From NCBI RefSeq assembly GCF_001894765.1, contig NZ_BCWV01000002.1, positions 124,001 to 188,000 on the forward strand: 64,000 bases of DNA, written 5' to 3'. The translations under genes and the position numbers were made by a program. The stretch's first letter is position 1, and every line of letters begins with the position of its first letter. The notes under the pieces were generated by a model that saw only the letters and a list, made by a program, of their open reading frames with translations, had not been told where the DNA came from and did no database searches. Positions 43,147 to 53,181 of the stretch are shown here, in pieces. The stretch comes from Rhodococcoides corynebacterioides NBRC 14404. Its GTDB lineage: Bacteria > Actinomycetota > Actinomycetes > Mycobacteriales > Mycobacteriaceae.

Positions 43147-44228
43147 GCCACGCACGCCAACCGGGGCACGACGGCGGGGTCGGTGGCCGCGTCGATCAGC
43201 AGCTGTTGATGGGCTGCGAGATTCTCCATGGCCGCACCGTAGTCCGCCGCATCCATACCGTGCGTCAGCCAGACCACGACGGCGGTCCGGCCGTCGTCGC
43301 CGCGGAACTCGAACCCGTGGGTGAGCACACCCGGCAGGTTGCCGCCCTTGAATCCCATGGCCGTGAAGGGTTCCGGGGCGGACTGCCACTCGAGCTGACG
43401 ACGGACGACGTCGACGCCGGCGCCCAGCGACCCGTCGGCGACGGCTCGATACACGCGGGCGAGGTCGTCGGCGGATCCGCGCGGACCGTAGCGGTCGTAG
43501 TACTCGAGAATCGCGGCCTCGTCCGGCGGCGTGACGTTCTGCGCGTAGCCGGCGCGGAAGTCGGCGTCGAAGGCGAACCGCTGGGCCAACGACCACAGGT
43601 CGTCGCGGTCGACGGTCGGATCGAGGGCGCCGAGGTTCGTGCCGACGAGGGTCGGCGGGGTGAAGTCCGTCCACCCGGCCGCCGACGCCGCGGCGCGGAG
43701 AGCGTCGTCGCCGAGTCGATAGCGCAGGTAGTCCGGGACGCCGTTGTCGGATTCGCGGACCATCGCCGAGACCATGTCGTCGAGCCGCACGGTCGCGGCC
43801 GGGTCGAGGGGGCTGGTCCCGTCGTTCGGGATGCCGAGACGGTTCAGGGCGGCGATGTGGGCGCCGCCGTCGGTGCCGGGTGCGTACCAGCGCTGCCAGT
43901 CGAGCACGGGGACCTGCTCGTCGGGGTTCAGCGTGCCGTCGGCGACGGCGCGGGCGTAGGCGATCAGGTGGACGACCTTGACGGCGCTGGCGAGGGGTTG
44001 ATCGCGGTCGGAACGCGCCGCCACCGAGGAATCGCCGGTGTCGACGACGAACGCGATGTCCTCGGGGCGCTCCGCGGCCAGGCCGATCCAGCCGTCGGGG
44101 GTGTCGAACCCGGCCGCGGGGGGAGTGGGGCAGTCGGCAGCGGGAGCGGCCGGAGCGGCGGATGCGCATCCGGTCGCCACGACAGCGGTGACGGTCAGCG
44201 TGGACAGCAACATCGTCGAGCGTCTCAT
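43143..44228 (-). CDS. Beta-lactamase-fold serine hydrolase lipoprotein
   Basis: A 361-residue exported lipoprotein with lipobox VATGC (Cys21). The class A beta-lactamase/PBP-like triad is visible: SAVK (81-84) for SxxK, ESDNG for SDN, and FKGGN in place of KTG. The KTG replacement (KGG) suggests a peptidase, esterase or binding protein, not a standard penicillinase. It acts outside the membrane. It is coupled to a downstream ArsR-like regulator. Confidence 0.83.
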   Translation of the reverse strand: MRRSTMLLSTLTVTAVVATGCASAAPAAPAADCPTPPAAGFDTPDGWIGLAAERPEDIAFVVDTGDSSVAARSDRDQPLASAVKVVHLIAYARAVADGTLNPDEQVPVLDWQRWYAPGTDGGAHIAALNRLGIPNDGTSPLDPAATVRLDDMVSAMVRESDNGVPDYLRYRLGDDALRAAASAAGWTDFTPPTLVGTNLGALDPTVDRDDLWSLAQRFAFDADFRAGYAQNVTPPDEAAILEYYDRYGPRGSADDLARVYRAVADGSLGAGVDVVRRQLEWQSAPEPFTAMGFKGGNLPGVLTHGFEFRGDDGRTAVVVWLTHGMDAADYGAAMENLAAHQQLLIDAATDPAVVPRLACVA

Positions 44229-44322
44229 CGGCTTCCTCCGTTATTCCGTAATTCCGGACCAGCGAAGGTTAGCGTCCTCGGGTGACTGCTGTCCAGGAGT
44301 GCGCTCGAGTACGCTGCTCGTC

Positions 44323-45579
44323 GTGCGCGTACTCGTCATCGGCTCCGGAGCCCGTGAACATGCCCTGATCACCGCCCTGCTCGCCGACCCCGGCGTCGAC
44401 ACCGTGGCGTGCGCGCCCGGCAACGCCGGCATCGCCGCCGTCGTGCCCGTGCACGCCGTCGACGTCGCGTCCGGCACCGCCGTCGTCGCGCTCGCGCGCG
44501 AACTCGGCGCCGACCTCGTCGTGGTCGGGCCGGAGGTGCCGCTGGTTCTCGGTGTCGCCGACGCCGTCCGCGACGCCGGTATCGCCTGCTTCGGTCCCTC
44601 CGCGGCCGCCGCGCGGATCGAGGGCTCCAAGGCCTTCGCCAAGGACGTCATGTCCGCGGCGGGCGTGCGCACCGCGCACAGCGAGGTCGTCGACACCCCG
44701 GCCGTGCTCGACGCCGCGCTGAACCGCTTCGGACCCACCTGGGTGGTCAAGGACGACGGGTTGGCCGCCGGCAAGGGCGTCGTCGTCACCGCCGATCGAC
44801 GGGCGGCGCGCGACCACGCCGCCGAGTTGCTCGAACTGGGACATCCTGTCCTGTTCGAGTCGTTCCTCTCCGGTCCCGAGGTTTCCCTGTTCTGCCTCGT
44901 CGACGGCGAGTCCGTGGTCCCGCTGCTGCCCGCCCAGGACCACAAGCGCGTCGGTGACGGCGACACCGGACCCAACACCGGCGGCATGGGCGCCTACACC
45001 CCGCTGCCGTGGCTGCCCGCGGACATGGTCACGCGGATCGTCGACGAGGTCGTGGCCCCGGTCGCGGCGGAGATGGTGCGGCGGGGCTGCCCGTTCTCCG
45101 GTCTGCTGTACGCCGGCCTGGCCGTCGACGCCGACGGCCCCGCGGTCATCGAATTCAACTGTCGCTTCGGCGATCCCGAGACCCAGGCCGTTCTCGCACT
45201 GCTCGAGTCCCCGCTCGGGGCCGCGCTGCACGCCACCGCCACCGGCACGCTCGACGCGCTCCCGCCCCTGCAGTGGAAGGACGGCTCGGCCGTCACCGTC
45301 GTCGTCGCCGCCGAGAACTACCCCGGTCGGCCGCGGACCGGGGACGTGATCACCGGTGCGGACGGGCCGGGTGTGCTGCACGCGGGCACGGCGCGCAACG
45401 ACGCCGGCGCGCTGGTCTCGGCCGGCGGGCGCGTCCTCAGCGTGGTGGGCGTCGGCGCCGACCTCGCGGCCGCACGCACCGAGGCGTACGACGTGCTCTC
45501 GCGAGTGTCGTTGCCCGGCGGCCACTTCCGCTCCGACATCGGACTCGCGGCGACCGAGGGCCGGATCGCGATCCCGTGA
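44323..45579 (+). CDS. purD: Phosphoribosylamine-glycine ligase (GARS)
   Basis: A 418-residue ATP-grasp enzyme for the second step of purine synthesis. It has [13 protein letters not shown] (3-15), [13 protein letters not shown] (about 67-79), [36 protein letters not shown] (as two stretches) and [14 protein letters not shown]. Start is GTG 44323, seven bases after the -10 TACGCT (44310-44315), so it is probably leaderless. Its stop overlaps the aminotransferase start (GTGA). Confidence 0.96.
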   Translation: MRVLVIGSGAREHALITALLADPGVDTVACAPGNAGIAAVVPVHAVDVASGTAVVALARELGADLVVVGPEVPLVLGVADAVRDAGIACFGPSAAAARIEGSKAFAKDVMSAAGVRTAHSEVVDTPAVLDAALNRFGPTWVVKDDGLAAGKGVVVTADRRAARDHAAELLELGHPVLFESFLSGPEVSLFCLVDGESVVPLLPAQDHKRVGDGDTGPNTGGMGAYTPLPWLPADMVTRIVDEVVAPVAAEMVRRGCPFSGLLYAGLAVDADGPAVIEFNCRFGDPETQAVLALLESPLGAALHATATGTLDALPPLQWKDGSAVTVVVAAENYPGRPRTGDVITGADGPGVLHAGTARNDAGALVSAGGRVLSVVGVGADLAAARTEAYDVLSRVSLPGGHFRSDIGLAATEGRIAIP

Positions 45580-46733
45580 CGGGTGAGTCGGTTCGATCGC
45601 GCATCGAGCCCTTCCACGTCATGGACGTGGTCGCCGCCGCGGCGCGACGGCAGCGCACCCACGGCGACGTGGTGTCGTTGGCCGCCGGCCAACCGTCCAC
45701 GCGCGCACCGCGTCCCGTGCTCGACGCCATGCGGCGCGCGCTCGACGAGAACACGCTGGGGTACTCCGAGACGCTCGGTCTGCGTGACCTCCGCGAGCGC
45801 ATCGCCACGTACCTCTCGCGGAACGAGGACGTCACGATTCCCGCGGACGACGTCGTCGTGACCACCGGATCCTCGGGGGCCTTCACGCTGCTGTTCCTGG
45901 CCGCGTTCGACGCCGGGGACACCGTCGTCGTGGCCCGACCCGGGTATCCTGCGTATCGGAACACGTTGGCCGCGTTGGGTTGCCGAGTGATCGAGCTGGA
46001 CTGCGACGCGAGCGTGCGCTTCCAGCCGACCGTCGCGATGCTCGACGCGCTGCCCGCCCCGCCCGCCGGGCTGATCGTCGCGAGCCCCGCCAACCCCACG
46101 GGCACCGTGATCGACCCGGACGAACTGGCCGCCCTCGCCCGCTGGTGCGACGAGCACGGCACCCTGCTCGTCTCCGACGAGATCTACCACGGCATCACCT
46201 ACGACGGGGTTCGGTGCCGGAGCGCGCGGGCGTTCTCGGACCGGGCCGTCGTGGTGGGGTCGGTATCGAAGTACTTCTCCATGACGGGATGGCGACTCGG
46301 CTGGGCCGTCGTGCCGCCCGACCTGCTCCGGGCGGTCGAACGGCTCGCCTCGAACATGACGGTGTGCTCGCCCACGGTGTCGCAGGTGGCCGCACTCGCC
46401 GCGTTCGACGACGAGTCGATCACCGAACTCGACGGGCACGTCGAGCGCTACGCCCGCAACCGTGCGGTGCTGCTGACCGGACTCGCGGACCTCGGGATCA
46501 CCCGCACCGCGCCCGCCGACGGCGCGTTCTACGTCTACGCCGACCTCGGCCACCTCACCGACGACTCCGCCGCCTGGTGCGCCCGGGTGCTGGACGAGAC
46601 CGGCGTCGCCGTGGTGCCCGGACTCGACTTCGACACCGCCGTCGGTCGTCGCAGCGTTCGGTTCTCCTTCGCCGGATCCACCGAGGACATGCACGAGGCG
46701 CTCACGCGGGTGACGCCGCTCCTGCGTCGGTAG
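45576..46733 (+). CDS. Class I/II PLP-dependent aminotransferase
   Basis: A 385-residue fold-type I aminotransferase. It shows [15 protein letters not shown] (about 169-183), [13 protein letters not shown], the PLP lysine in [16 protein letters not shown] (about 227-242) and the C-terminal arginine in RRSVRFSFA. It is coupled to purD, as is often seen in this order. The donor and acceptor are unknown; aspartate/alanine-type specificity is likely. The 3' end overlaps the convergent threonine aldolase by 32 bases. Confidence 0.9.
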   Translation: MTGESVRSRIEPFHVMDVVAAAARRQRTHGDVVSLAAGQPSTRAPRPVLDAMRRALDENTLGYSETLGLRDLRERIATYLSRNEDVTIPADDVVVTTGSSGAFTLLFLAAFDAGDTVVVARPGYPAYRNTLAALGCRVIELDCDASVRFQPTVAMLDALPAPPAGLIVASPANPTGTVIDPDELAALARWCDEHGTLLVSDEIYHGITYDGVRCRSARAFSDRAVVVGSVSKYFSMTGWRLGWAVVPPDLLRAVERLASNMTVCSPTVSQVAALAAFDDESITELDGHVERYARNRAVLLTGLADLGITRTAPADGAFYVYADLGHLTDDSAAWCARVLDETGVAVVPGLDFDTAVGRRSVRFSFAGSTEDMHEALTRVTPLLRR

Positions 46734-47745
46734 GGAATTCAGCGCACGCGGCCAGCGCGGCGTGGATGTCGTCGGTCGAGATCCCCCGATGGGTCACGAA
46801 GCGCACCCGGCCCGCCACCGTCACCGCACCCACACCCGCCGCGGCCAGCGCGCGGACCGTCGCCGCGGGGTCCTCGGTCGTGGCCAGGACGATGTTGGTC
46901 TCCGGGTGGTCGACGGCCCACCCACGCTCCCGCAGACCGTCGGCGAGCAGCCGGGCGTGGGCGTGATCGTCGTGCAGTCGATCCCGTGATCGCAACGCCA
47001 CGAGCCCGGCCGCCGCGAGCACCCCGCCCTGGCGCACCCCGCCGCCGAGCATCTTCCGGATGCGTCGGGCCTCCGCGATCCGCACGGCGTCGGACACGAG
47101 GACCGAGCCCACGGGTGCGCCGAGGCCCTTGCTCAGACACACTTGCACCGTCGTCGCCCCGGTGGTCAACTCCGCGGGAGCCACCCCCGACGCCGCGGCG
47201 GCGTTCCACAACCGAGCCCCGTCGAGGTGGACCACGAGTCCGCTGTCCGCGGCCGCGGCCGTCAACGCACGCCACTCGCTCACCGGGGTGACGGTCCCAC
47301 CGGCGAAGTTGTGGGTGTTCTCGAGGCACAGCAGGGTGGTGCGCAGCGAGAAGTAGGGGCCGGGCGCGACATGGGCGCGCACCGCGGCGGGGGTCGGTCG
47401 GCCGGGGCCGCCGTCGTGCGGCAGCACCTCCGGCATGCCCTGCGCGAGCCACGCGGCGGAGCCGAGTTCCGAGCCGAGCACGTGCGCGTGCTCCGGAGCG
47501 AGGAACTTGTCACCGCGCTGCAGATGCATCATCAGCGCAGCGACGTTGCCCATGGTGCCGCTGGGCATCCACAGGGCAGCCGGCATCCCGAGAACCGCTG
47601 CCACCTCCTCCTCGAGCGCCGCCATGGTGGGGTCGTGGTCCAGCACGTCGTCGCCGACGTCCGCCGCGGCCATGGCGCGGCGCATCTCGTCGTCGGGAAC
47701 GGTGACGGTGTCGGAACGGAGATCGATGCTCGGGAGGGCGGCCAC
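46702..47745 (-). CDS. Low-specificity L-threonine aldolase
   Basis: A 347-residue PLP enzyme that splits threonine and related beta-hydroxy amino acids to glycine plus aldehyde. The N-terminus IDLRSDTVTVPDDEMRRAM (7-25), PSGTMGNVAALM, HLDGARLWNAA and the PLP lysine in CLSKGLGAPVGS are all typical. Starts at GTG 47745. The glycine it makes would serve purD, its near neighbour. That link is an inference. Confidence 0.92.
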   Translation of the reverse strand: MAALPSIDLRSDTVTVPDDEMRRAMAAADVGDDVLDHDPTMAALEEEVAAVLGMPAALWMPSGTMGNVAALMMHLQRGDKFLAPEHAHVLGSELGSAAWLAQGMPEVLPHDGGPGRPTPAAVRAHVAPGPYFSLRTTLLCLENTHNFAGGTVTPVSEWRALTAAAADSGLVVHLDGARLWNAAAASGVAPAELTTGATTVQVCLSKGLGAPVGSVLVSDAVRIAEARRIRKMLGGGVRQGGVLAAAGLVALRSRDRLHDDHAHARLLADGLRERGWAVDHPETNIVLATTEDPAATVRALAAAGVGAVTVAGRVRFVTHRGISTDDIHAALAACAEFPTDAGAASPA

Positions 47746-47819
47746 CGATTCACCCTGTCAGACGGTTCGGGGCCCATTTCGCCCGTGCGGACGGCGTCAC
47801 GGTGGCAGCATGTCGTCCC

Positions 47820-48464
47820 ATGTCGAGCGTCTCCGAACCCCGGTCGACACCCAAAGGACGGCGTCGACGCGAGGCACTGGTGACCGCGGCGGCGGAACTG
47901 TTGCTCACCGGAGGGTACGACGCGGTCCGCCATCGCAGCGTCGCCGCCCGCGCCCGGTTGCCGCTGGCGTCGACGACCTACTACTTCGACTCCCTGGACG
48001 ACCTCGTCGCGCACGCGGCCGAGGTGAACGGCCGCCGCGAACTCGACCTCATCCGTGAGCAGATGCGTGAGCGCGCCGCCGACGGGCAGGACCCCGTGAC
48101 CCTGGTGACGGACCTGCTGATCGGGCCCGACGACGCCGACGACGAACGGCACGACCTGCTCGTCGCCCGCTACGAGCGCGTGTTGGCGGCCGCCCGTCAC
48201 CCCCAACTGCAGGGGCTGCACTGCCGCCTGCGCTCGGAACTCGAGGAGATGGTGGCGGACGCGCTCGCCGCGGCCGGTCGCCGGTCCGACCGCGAGCACG
48301 TGCGATTGCTGCTCGCCCTGGTGGACGGACTGGTCCTCGGGGCGCTGGGGGAGGAGGGCACCGATCCGCGCGCCCGCATCCGGGACGTGCTGCGCGGCGC
48401 CGTCGAGGGTCCCGCACCACTGGAACCGGGCGGGGTGCTCGGACCGTACACTTCCGCCACGTGA
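47820..48464 (+). CDS. TetR-family regulator, coupled to purB
   Basis: A 214-residue TetR regulator with helix-turn-helix at about 30-55 (ARLPLASTTYYFDSLDDLV). It precedes and overlaps purB by four bases, like the TetR gene at the same place in the mycobacterial purine locus. ATG 47820 (MSSVSEP) is preferred; an in-frame upstream start is possible but has no better ribosome site. What it senses is unknown. Confidence 0.87.
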   Translation: MSSVSEPRSTPKGRRRREALVTAAAELLLTGGYDAVRHRSVAARARLPLASTTYYFDSLDDLVAHAAEVNGRRELDLIREQMRERAADGQDPVTLVTDLLIGPDDADDERHDLLVARYERVLAAARHPQLQGLHCRLRSELEEMVADALAAAGRRSDREHVRLLLALVDGLVLGALGEEGTDPRARIRDVLRGAVEGPAPLEPGGVLGPYTSAT

Positions 48465-49882
48465 GCCGGATCCCGAATGTCCTCGCCAACCGCTACGCCA
48501 GCCCCGAGATGGTGCGGCTGTGGTCCCCGGAACACAAGATCGTCCTGGAACGGCAGTTGTGGATCGCGGTGCTGCGCGCGCAGGCGGCGCTGGGCGTCGA
48601 CGTCCCCGCGGACGCCGTCGCGGACTACGAGCGGGTGCTCGAGCAGGTCGATCTCGAGTCCATCGCGGACCGGGAACGCGTCACCCGGCACGACGTCAAG
48701 GCACGCATCGAGGAGTTCAACGCGCTCGCCGGACACGAGCACGTCCACAAGGGTCTGACCAGCCGAGACCTCACCGAGAACGTCGAGCAGCTGCAGATCC
48801 TGCGCTCGCTCGAGCACGTGCACGCCCACGGTGTCGCCGTGGCCGCGCGCCTCGCCGAGCACGCCGCGCAGTACAGCGACGTCGTGATGGCGGGCCGCAG
48901 CCACAACGTCGCGGCCCAGGCGACCACCCTCGGCAAGCGGTTTGCGTCGGCGGCGGACGAGATGCTCGTCGGGCTCACGCGGCTGCGCGAGCTGATCGAC
49001 CGCTACCCGCTCCGCGGCATCAAGGGGCCGATGGGGACCGCCCAGGACATGCTCGACCTCCTCGGCGGCGACGCGGGCAAGCTCGACCGACTCGAGAGCG
49101 CGGTCGCCGAGCACCTCGGCTTCGCGCACGTCCTCACCAGCGTCGGTCAGGTCTACCCCCGATCGCTGGATCACGACGTCGTCTCCGCCCTGGTCCAGAT
49201 CGGCGCCGCACAGTCCTCCTTCGCGCACACCGTGCGCCTCATGGCCGGCCACGAGCTGGTCACCGAGGGTTTCCAGCCGGGTCAGGTCGGCTCGTCCGCG
49301 ATGCCGCACAAGATGAACACCCGCTCGTGCGAGCGGGTCAACGGTCTGCAGGTGGTTCTGCGCGGCTACGCGTCGATGGCCGCCGAACTGGCCGGTGCGC
49401 AGTGGAACGAGGGCGACGTCTTCTGCTCCGTCGTCCGCCGCGTCGCGTTGCCCGACGCCTTCTTCGCCGTCGACGGGATGATGGAGACCTTCCTGACGGT
49501 GCTGGCGGAGTTCGGGGCCTACCCCGCGGTCATCGCCAACGAGCTCGATCGCTATCTGCCGTTCCTGGCGACGACCAAGGTGCTCATGGCCGCCGTGCGC
49601 GCGGGCGTCGGCCGGGAGACCGCCCACGAGGCCATCAAGGACCACGCCGTCGCCGTCGCGCTGGCGATGCGCGAGGAGGGCCGCGAGCCCGACCTGCTGG
49701 ACCGACTCGCGAACGACGATCGTCTGCCGCTGGATCGCGCCGATCTCGACGCCGCTCTGGCCGACCGCACCGCCTTCGTCGGCGCCGCGCCCGCGCAGGT
49801 CTCCGCCGTGGTGGACGCGGTCACGCGGCTCACGGAGGCGTATCCGGAGGCTGCCCGCTACACCCCGGCACCGATTCTCTAG
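48461..49882 (+). CDS. purB: Adenylosuccinate lyase
   Basis: A 473-residue fumarase/aspartase-superfamily enzyme that acts twice in purine synthesis, on SAICAR and adenylosuccinate. The superfamily loop SSAMPHKMN is at 278-286, with GLTSRDLTENVEQ near 97-109 and GPMGTAQDM near 190. GTG 48461 overlaps the TetR stop. Length is standard for the actinobacterial form. Confidence 0.96.
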   Translation: MSRIPNVLANRYASPEMVRLWSPEHKIVLERQLWIAVLRAQAALGVDVPADAVADYERVLEQVDLESIADRERVTRHDVKARIEEFNALAGHEHVHKGLTSRDLTENVEQLQILRSLEHVHAHGVAVAARLAEHAAQYSDVVMAGRSHNVAAQATTLGKRFASAADEMLVGLTRLRELIDRYPLRGIKGPMGTAQDMLDLLGGDAGKLDRLESAVAEHLGFAHVLTSVGQVYPRSLDHDVVSALVQIGAAQSSFAHTVRLMAGHELVTEGFQPGQVGSSAMPHKMNTRSCERVNGLQVVLRGYASMAAELAGAQWNEGDVFCSVVRRVALPDAFFAVDGMMETFLTVLAEFGAYPAVIANELDRYLPFLATTKVLMAAVRAGVGRETAHEAIKDHAVAVALAMREEGREPDLLDRLANDDRLPLDRADLDAALADRTAFVGAAPAQVSAVVDAVTRLTEAYPEAARYTPAPIL

Positions 49883-49944
49883 GCACCGCCCGGGAACCGA
49901 CCGCTCCGGTGGAAAGCCCGGCGCACACCCCTTACGGTTCTCGA

Positions 49945-51270
49945 GTGAGCACGCGCATCGTCGTCATCGGAACCGGCTACCTGGGGGCGACGCACGCCGC
50001 CTGCATGGCCGATCTGGGTCACGACGTCCTGGGGGTCGACGTCGACCCGAGCAAGTTGGCCAAACTCGAAGCGGGCGAGGTCCCCTTCTGGGAGCCGGGG
50101 CTGCCGGAGGTCCTGACCCGGAACATCGAGGCGGGACGGCTCCGCTTCACCGCGTCCTATGCCGAGGCGGCGGAGTTCGGTGACGTCTTCTTCCTCGCCG
50201 TCGGCACGCCGCAGCGCAAGGGCGAGTTCGCCGCCGACGTCACCTACGTCGATTCGGTGATCGAGAACCTCGCGCCGCTCGTCGACCGCCCGGCCGTGAT
50301 CTTCGGCAAGTCGACGGTGCCGGTGGGGACGGCCGCACGGCTCGGCGCCCGCGCCCGCGAACTCTCGCCCGCGGGCGAGCAGCTCGAGGTGGCCTGGAAT
50401 CCCGAGTTCCTGCGGGAGGGCCACGCGGTGCAGGACACGCTGCATCCGGACCGGCTGGTGCTGGGCGTCGATCGCGATCGTCCCGGCCGCGCCGAGGACG
50501 TCGCGCGCGAGGTCTACGCGACGCTGCTGGGCGAGGGCATCCCGTTCCTGGTGACGGACCTCGCGACCGCCGAGCTGGTCAAGACCAGCGCCAATGCGTT
50601 CCTGGCGACCAAGATCTCCTTCATCAACGCCATCTCCGAGGTGTGCGAGGCGGCCGGTGCCGACGTCACCGTCCTCGCCGACGCGATCGGTCACGACGAC
50701 CGCATCGGCCGCAAGTTCCTCAACGCGGGCATCGGCTTCGGCGGCGGATGCCTGCCCAAGGACATCCGGGCGTTCATGGCTCGCGCCGGTGAACTCGGTG
50801 CCGACCAGGCGCTGACCTTCCTGCGCGAGGTCGACGCCATCAACATGCGTCGTCGGACCGCGATGGTCGACGTGGTGCGCGAGCAGGTCGGGACGCTGCT
50901 CGGGACGCGGGTGGCCGTGCTGGGCTGCGCGTTCAAGCCGGACTCCGACGACGTGCGCGACTCACCGGCGCTCAACGTCGCCGGTCAGCTGCAACTGCAG
51001 GGTGCCGGCGTCTCGGTGTACGACCCCAAGGCAATGGACAACTCGCGGGCACTGTTTCCCACGCTCGGCTATTCGGCGTCGACGCTCGAGGCGTGCCGTG
51101 GAGCGGACGTGGTGCTCGTGCTCACCGAATGGCGCGAGTTCCGCGACCTCGTCCCGGCCGACCTCGACGGCGTCGTCCGTGAGAAGCGCATCGTCGACGG
51201 CCGCAACTGCCTCGACCCCGAGCTGTGGCGCAGCGCCGGGTGGACCTATCGCGGTCTGGGTCGTCCGTGA
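49945..51270 (+). CDS. ugd: UDP-glucose/GDP-mannose 6-dehydrogenase family protein
   Basis: A 441-residue NAD-dependent nucleotide-sugar dehydrogenase giving a uronic acid sugar. NAD motif GTGYLGATHA (10-19), substrate segments WNPEFLREGHAVQD (about 151-164), KTSANAFLATKISFIN (about 212-227), the catalytic cysteine in GFGGGCLPKD (about 265-274) and the C-terminal LGCAFKPDSDDVRDSPA. GTG 49945 is six bases after a -10 TACGGT (49933-49938). It is coupled to the DUF4012 gene, pointing to cell-surface polysaccharide. Confidence 0.92.
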   Translation: MSTRIVVIGTGYLGATHAACMADLGHDVLGVDVDPSKLAKLEAGEVPFWEPGLPEVLTRNIEAGRLRFTASYAEAAEFGDVFFLAVGTPQRKGEFAADVTYVDSVIENLAPLVDRPAVIFGKSTVPVGTAARLGARARELSPAGEQLEVAWNPEFLREGHAVQDTLHPDRLVLGVDRDRPGRAEDVAREVYATLLGEGIPFLVTDLATAELVKTSANAFLATKISFINAISEVCEAAGADVTVLADAIGHDDRIGRKFLNAGIGFGGGCLPKDIRAFMARAGELGADQALTFLREVDAINMRRRTAMVDVVREQVGTLLGTRVAVLGCAFKPDSDDVRDSPALNVAGQLQLQGAGVSVYDPKAMDNSRALFPTLGYSASTLEACRGADVVLVLTEWREFRDLVPADLDGVVREKRIVDGRNCLDPELWRSAGWTYRGLGRP

Positions 51271-53066
51271 CCACGGCGGCGGGACCGAGATCACGCCACG
51301 GGGAGCGTGGCCCGCGTCGTCGCGCGCGGTGGTGGATTCTCGTTCTCCTCGCCGTGCTGGTGGCGCTGCTGGCCTGGTTCGCGTGGACGGTGTACTCCGC
51401 GTACAGCGGACTGAGCTCGGCGCGGGACGAGGCGCAGCGAGCGAAGACGGCGATCCTGCAGGGGAATCCGGACAAGGGGCGCGTCGCGGCCGATGCCGCC
51501 GTCGAGTCGTCGACCGAGGCGGTCGACGCCACGACGTCGCCGATCTGGCGCGTCGTCGCCGCCGTGCCGGGTCTCGGTGAGCCGTTGACGGTGGTCGGCT
51601 CGCTCGCCGACTCCGTCCGGGCGCTGACCGCCGACGTGCTGCGTCCGGCGAGCGAGGTCGGGTCCGCCTTGAACCCGAAGGAACTCCGGGCCGACGACGG
51701 CACGATCGATCTGGCGGCCCTGCGCACGGCCGCACCGACGCTGGAGTCCATCGCCGCGGCGACGACGCGAGTGAATGCGGATCTGGAGCAGACGCCCACC
51801 GACACCTGGGTTCCGCAGATCTCGGACGCCGGGGTGCAACTGAAGGATCAGGTGGCCGATCTCGCGAGCCTCGTCACCAACACCTCGCTCGCCGCGCAGG
51901 TACTGCCGACGATGCTGGGCGAGGACGGACCGAAGAACTACTTCTTCGCCTTCCAGACCAACGCGGAGTCACGGGGTACCGGCGGACTCATGGGTGGCTT
52001 CGCCATCGTGACGGCCGACCGCGGCAGGGTCTCGCTCGAGGAGTTGGCGCAGAACACCGAACTGCGTGGCCGCTACGAGCCGATCGACCTCGGCCCCGAC
52101 TTCCAGCGGGCGTACGGCAACCAGTACGACGCGACCACCAACTGGCAGAACGCCAACCTGAGCCCGCATTTCCCCTACGCCGGGCGGATCCTGCAGTCCA
52201 TCTGGCAGCAGGAATCCGGCCAGGTGGTGGACGGTGTGGTGGCGACCGACCCGGTGGCGCTGAGCTACATCCTCGACGTGGTCGGGCCGGTGACCTTGGC
52301 CGACGGCGAACAGATCACCGGCGACAACGTGGTGAACAAGACGCAGTCGGAGGCCTACTTCCGGTTCCAGGACGACAACGCGGCGCGCAAGGAGTACCTG
52401 CAGCGGATCGCGGCTCGGGTCTTCGCGAAGCTCGAGGGGTCGGTGTCGAATCCGCAGGCGTTGCTCGACGCGATCGGCCGGGGGGTCAGCGGCGGGCACA
52501 CCGCCGTGTGGAGCGCCGACGAGCAGGTCCAGCAGGTGCTGTCGGGGACGAAGATCGCCCACGAGGTTCCCGACGACCCCGCGCCGTACGTGTCGGTGGT
52601 GGTCAACAACGGCGCCGGCGGCAAGCTCGACTACTACCTGAAGCGCGATGTGAGCTACACCGCCGAAGGCTGCGCGGGCGACCGTCGTCGCACGCGGGTG
52701 ACCGCGACCGTGACCAACACCGCACCGGCGCAGGACTACCCGGTGTACATCGCGGGTCGCCAGAACGAGACGACGGCGTACGAGGGTCCGCCGGGAACGA
52801 ACAGGTCGGTGGTGACGATCTACACCACCACCGGGTCCGCCCTGGCGAGAGCGACCATCGACGGCCGTCCGGTGGTGATGCTGACCGGCGCCGAGCGCAA
52901 CCATCCCGCGTTCTACACCCCGCTGGTGGTCGAGCCCGGACAGACGCGTGAGGTGGTGCTGGAGCTGCTCGAACCGACGGCGCCGGGGGCAGCTCGCGTG
53001 CCGATGCAGCCGCAGACGCTCGACGGCACCGTGACGGTGGACGTTCCGGATTGTTCGGAGAACTGA
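51267..53066 (+). CDS. DUF4012 membrane-anchored protein
   Basis: A 599-residue protein with a basic N-terminus, one membrane segment (about 22-44) and a large extracytoplasmic part. The DUF4012 core is visible as KNYFFAFQTNAESRGTGGLMGG (split near residue 230-250), DVVGPVTLADGEQIT and the late block RVTATVTNTAP. Family function is unknown; in actinobacteria it often lies beside exopolysaccharide genes. It overlaps ugd (GTGA), so the two products probably act in one envelope pathway. Confidence 0.87.
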   Translation: MTTAAGPRSRHGERGPRRRARWWILVLLAVLVALLAWFAWTVYSAYSGLSSARDEAQRAKTAILQGNPDKGRVAADAAVESSTEAVDATTSPIWRVVAAVPGLGEPLTVVGSLADSVRALTADVLRPASEVGSALNPKELRADDGTIDLAALRTAAPTLESIAAATTRVNADLEQTPTDTWVPQISDAGVQLKDQVADLASLVTNTSLAAQVLPTMLGEDGPKNYFFAFQTNAESRGTGGLMGGFAIVTADRGRVSLEELAQNTELRGRYEPIDLGPDFQRAYGNQYDATTNWQNANLSPHFPYAGRILQSIWQQESGQVVDGVVATDPVALSYILDVVGPVTLADGEQITGDNVVNKTQSEAYFRFQDDNAARKEYLQRIAARVFAKLEGSVSNPQALLDAIGRGVSGGHTAVWSADEQVQQVLSGTKIAHEVPDDPAPYVSVVVNNGAGGKLDYYLKRDVSYTAEGCAGDRRRTRVTATVTNTAPAQDYPVYIAGRQNETTAYEGPPGTNRSVVTIYTTTGSALARATIDGRPVVMLTGAERNHPAFYTPLVVEPGQTREVVLELLEPTAPGAARVPMQPQTLDGTVTVDVPDCSEN

Positions 53067-53116
53067 CGCGCGGGTAGTCCCCCCGTGAGGGCGCCCCATT
53101 GCACGACCCGCCCCGT

Positions 53117-53135
53117 GATGGTTAGGCTTACCTTG
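53117..53135 (+). promoter_or_regulatory. IdeR/DmdR-type iron box
   Basis: The stretch GGTTAGGCTTACCT matches the core of the 19-bp IdeR consensus (TTAGGTTAGGCTAACCTAA); by eye 13 of 19 positions agree. TAGGCT inside it (53123-53128) can serve as the -10 of the siderophore-interacting protein gene, so iron-loaded IdeR would block it. Confidence 0.75.
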
Positions 53136-53181
53136 CAGCCGGGTATCCGGTGGGCGAGGCTCGGTAGACGGGGGAGGTGCG

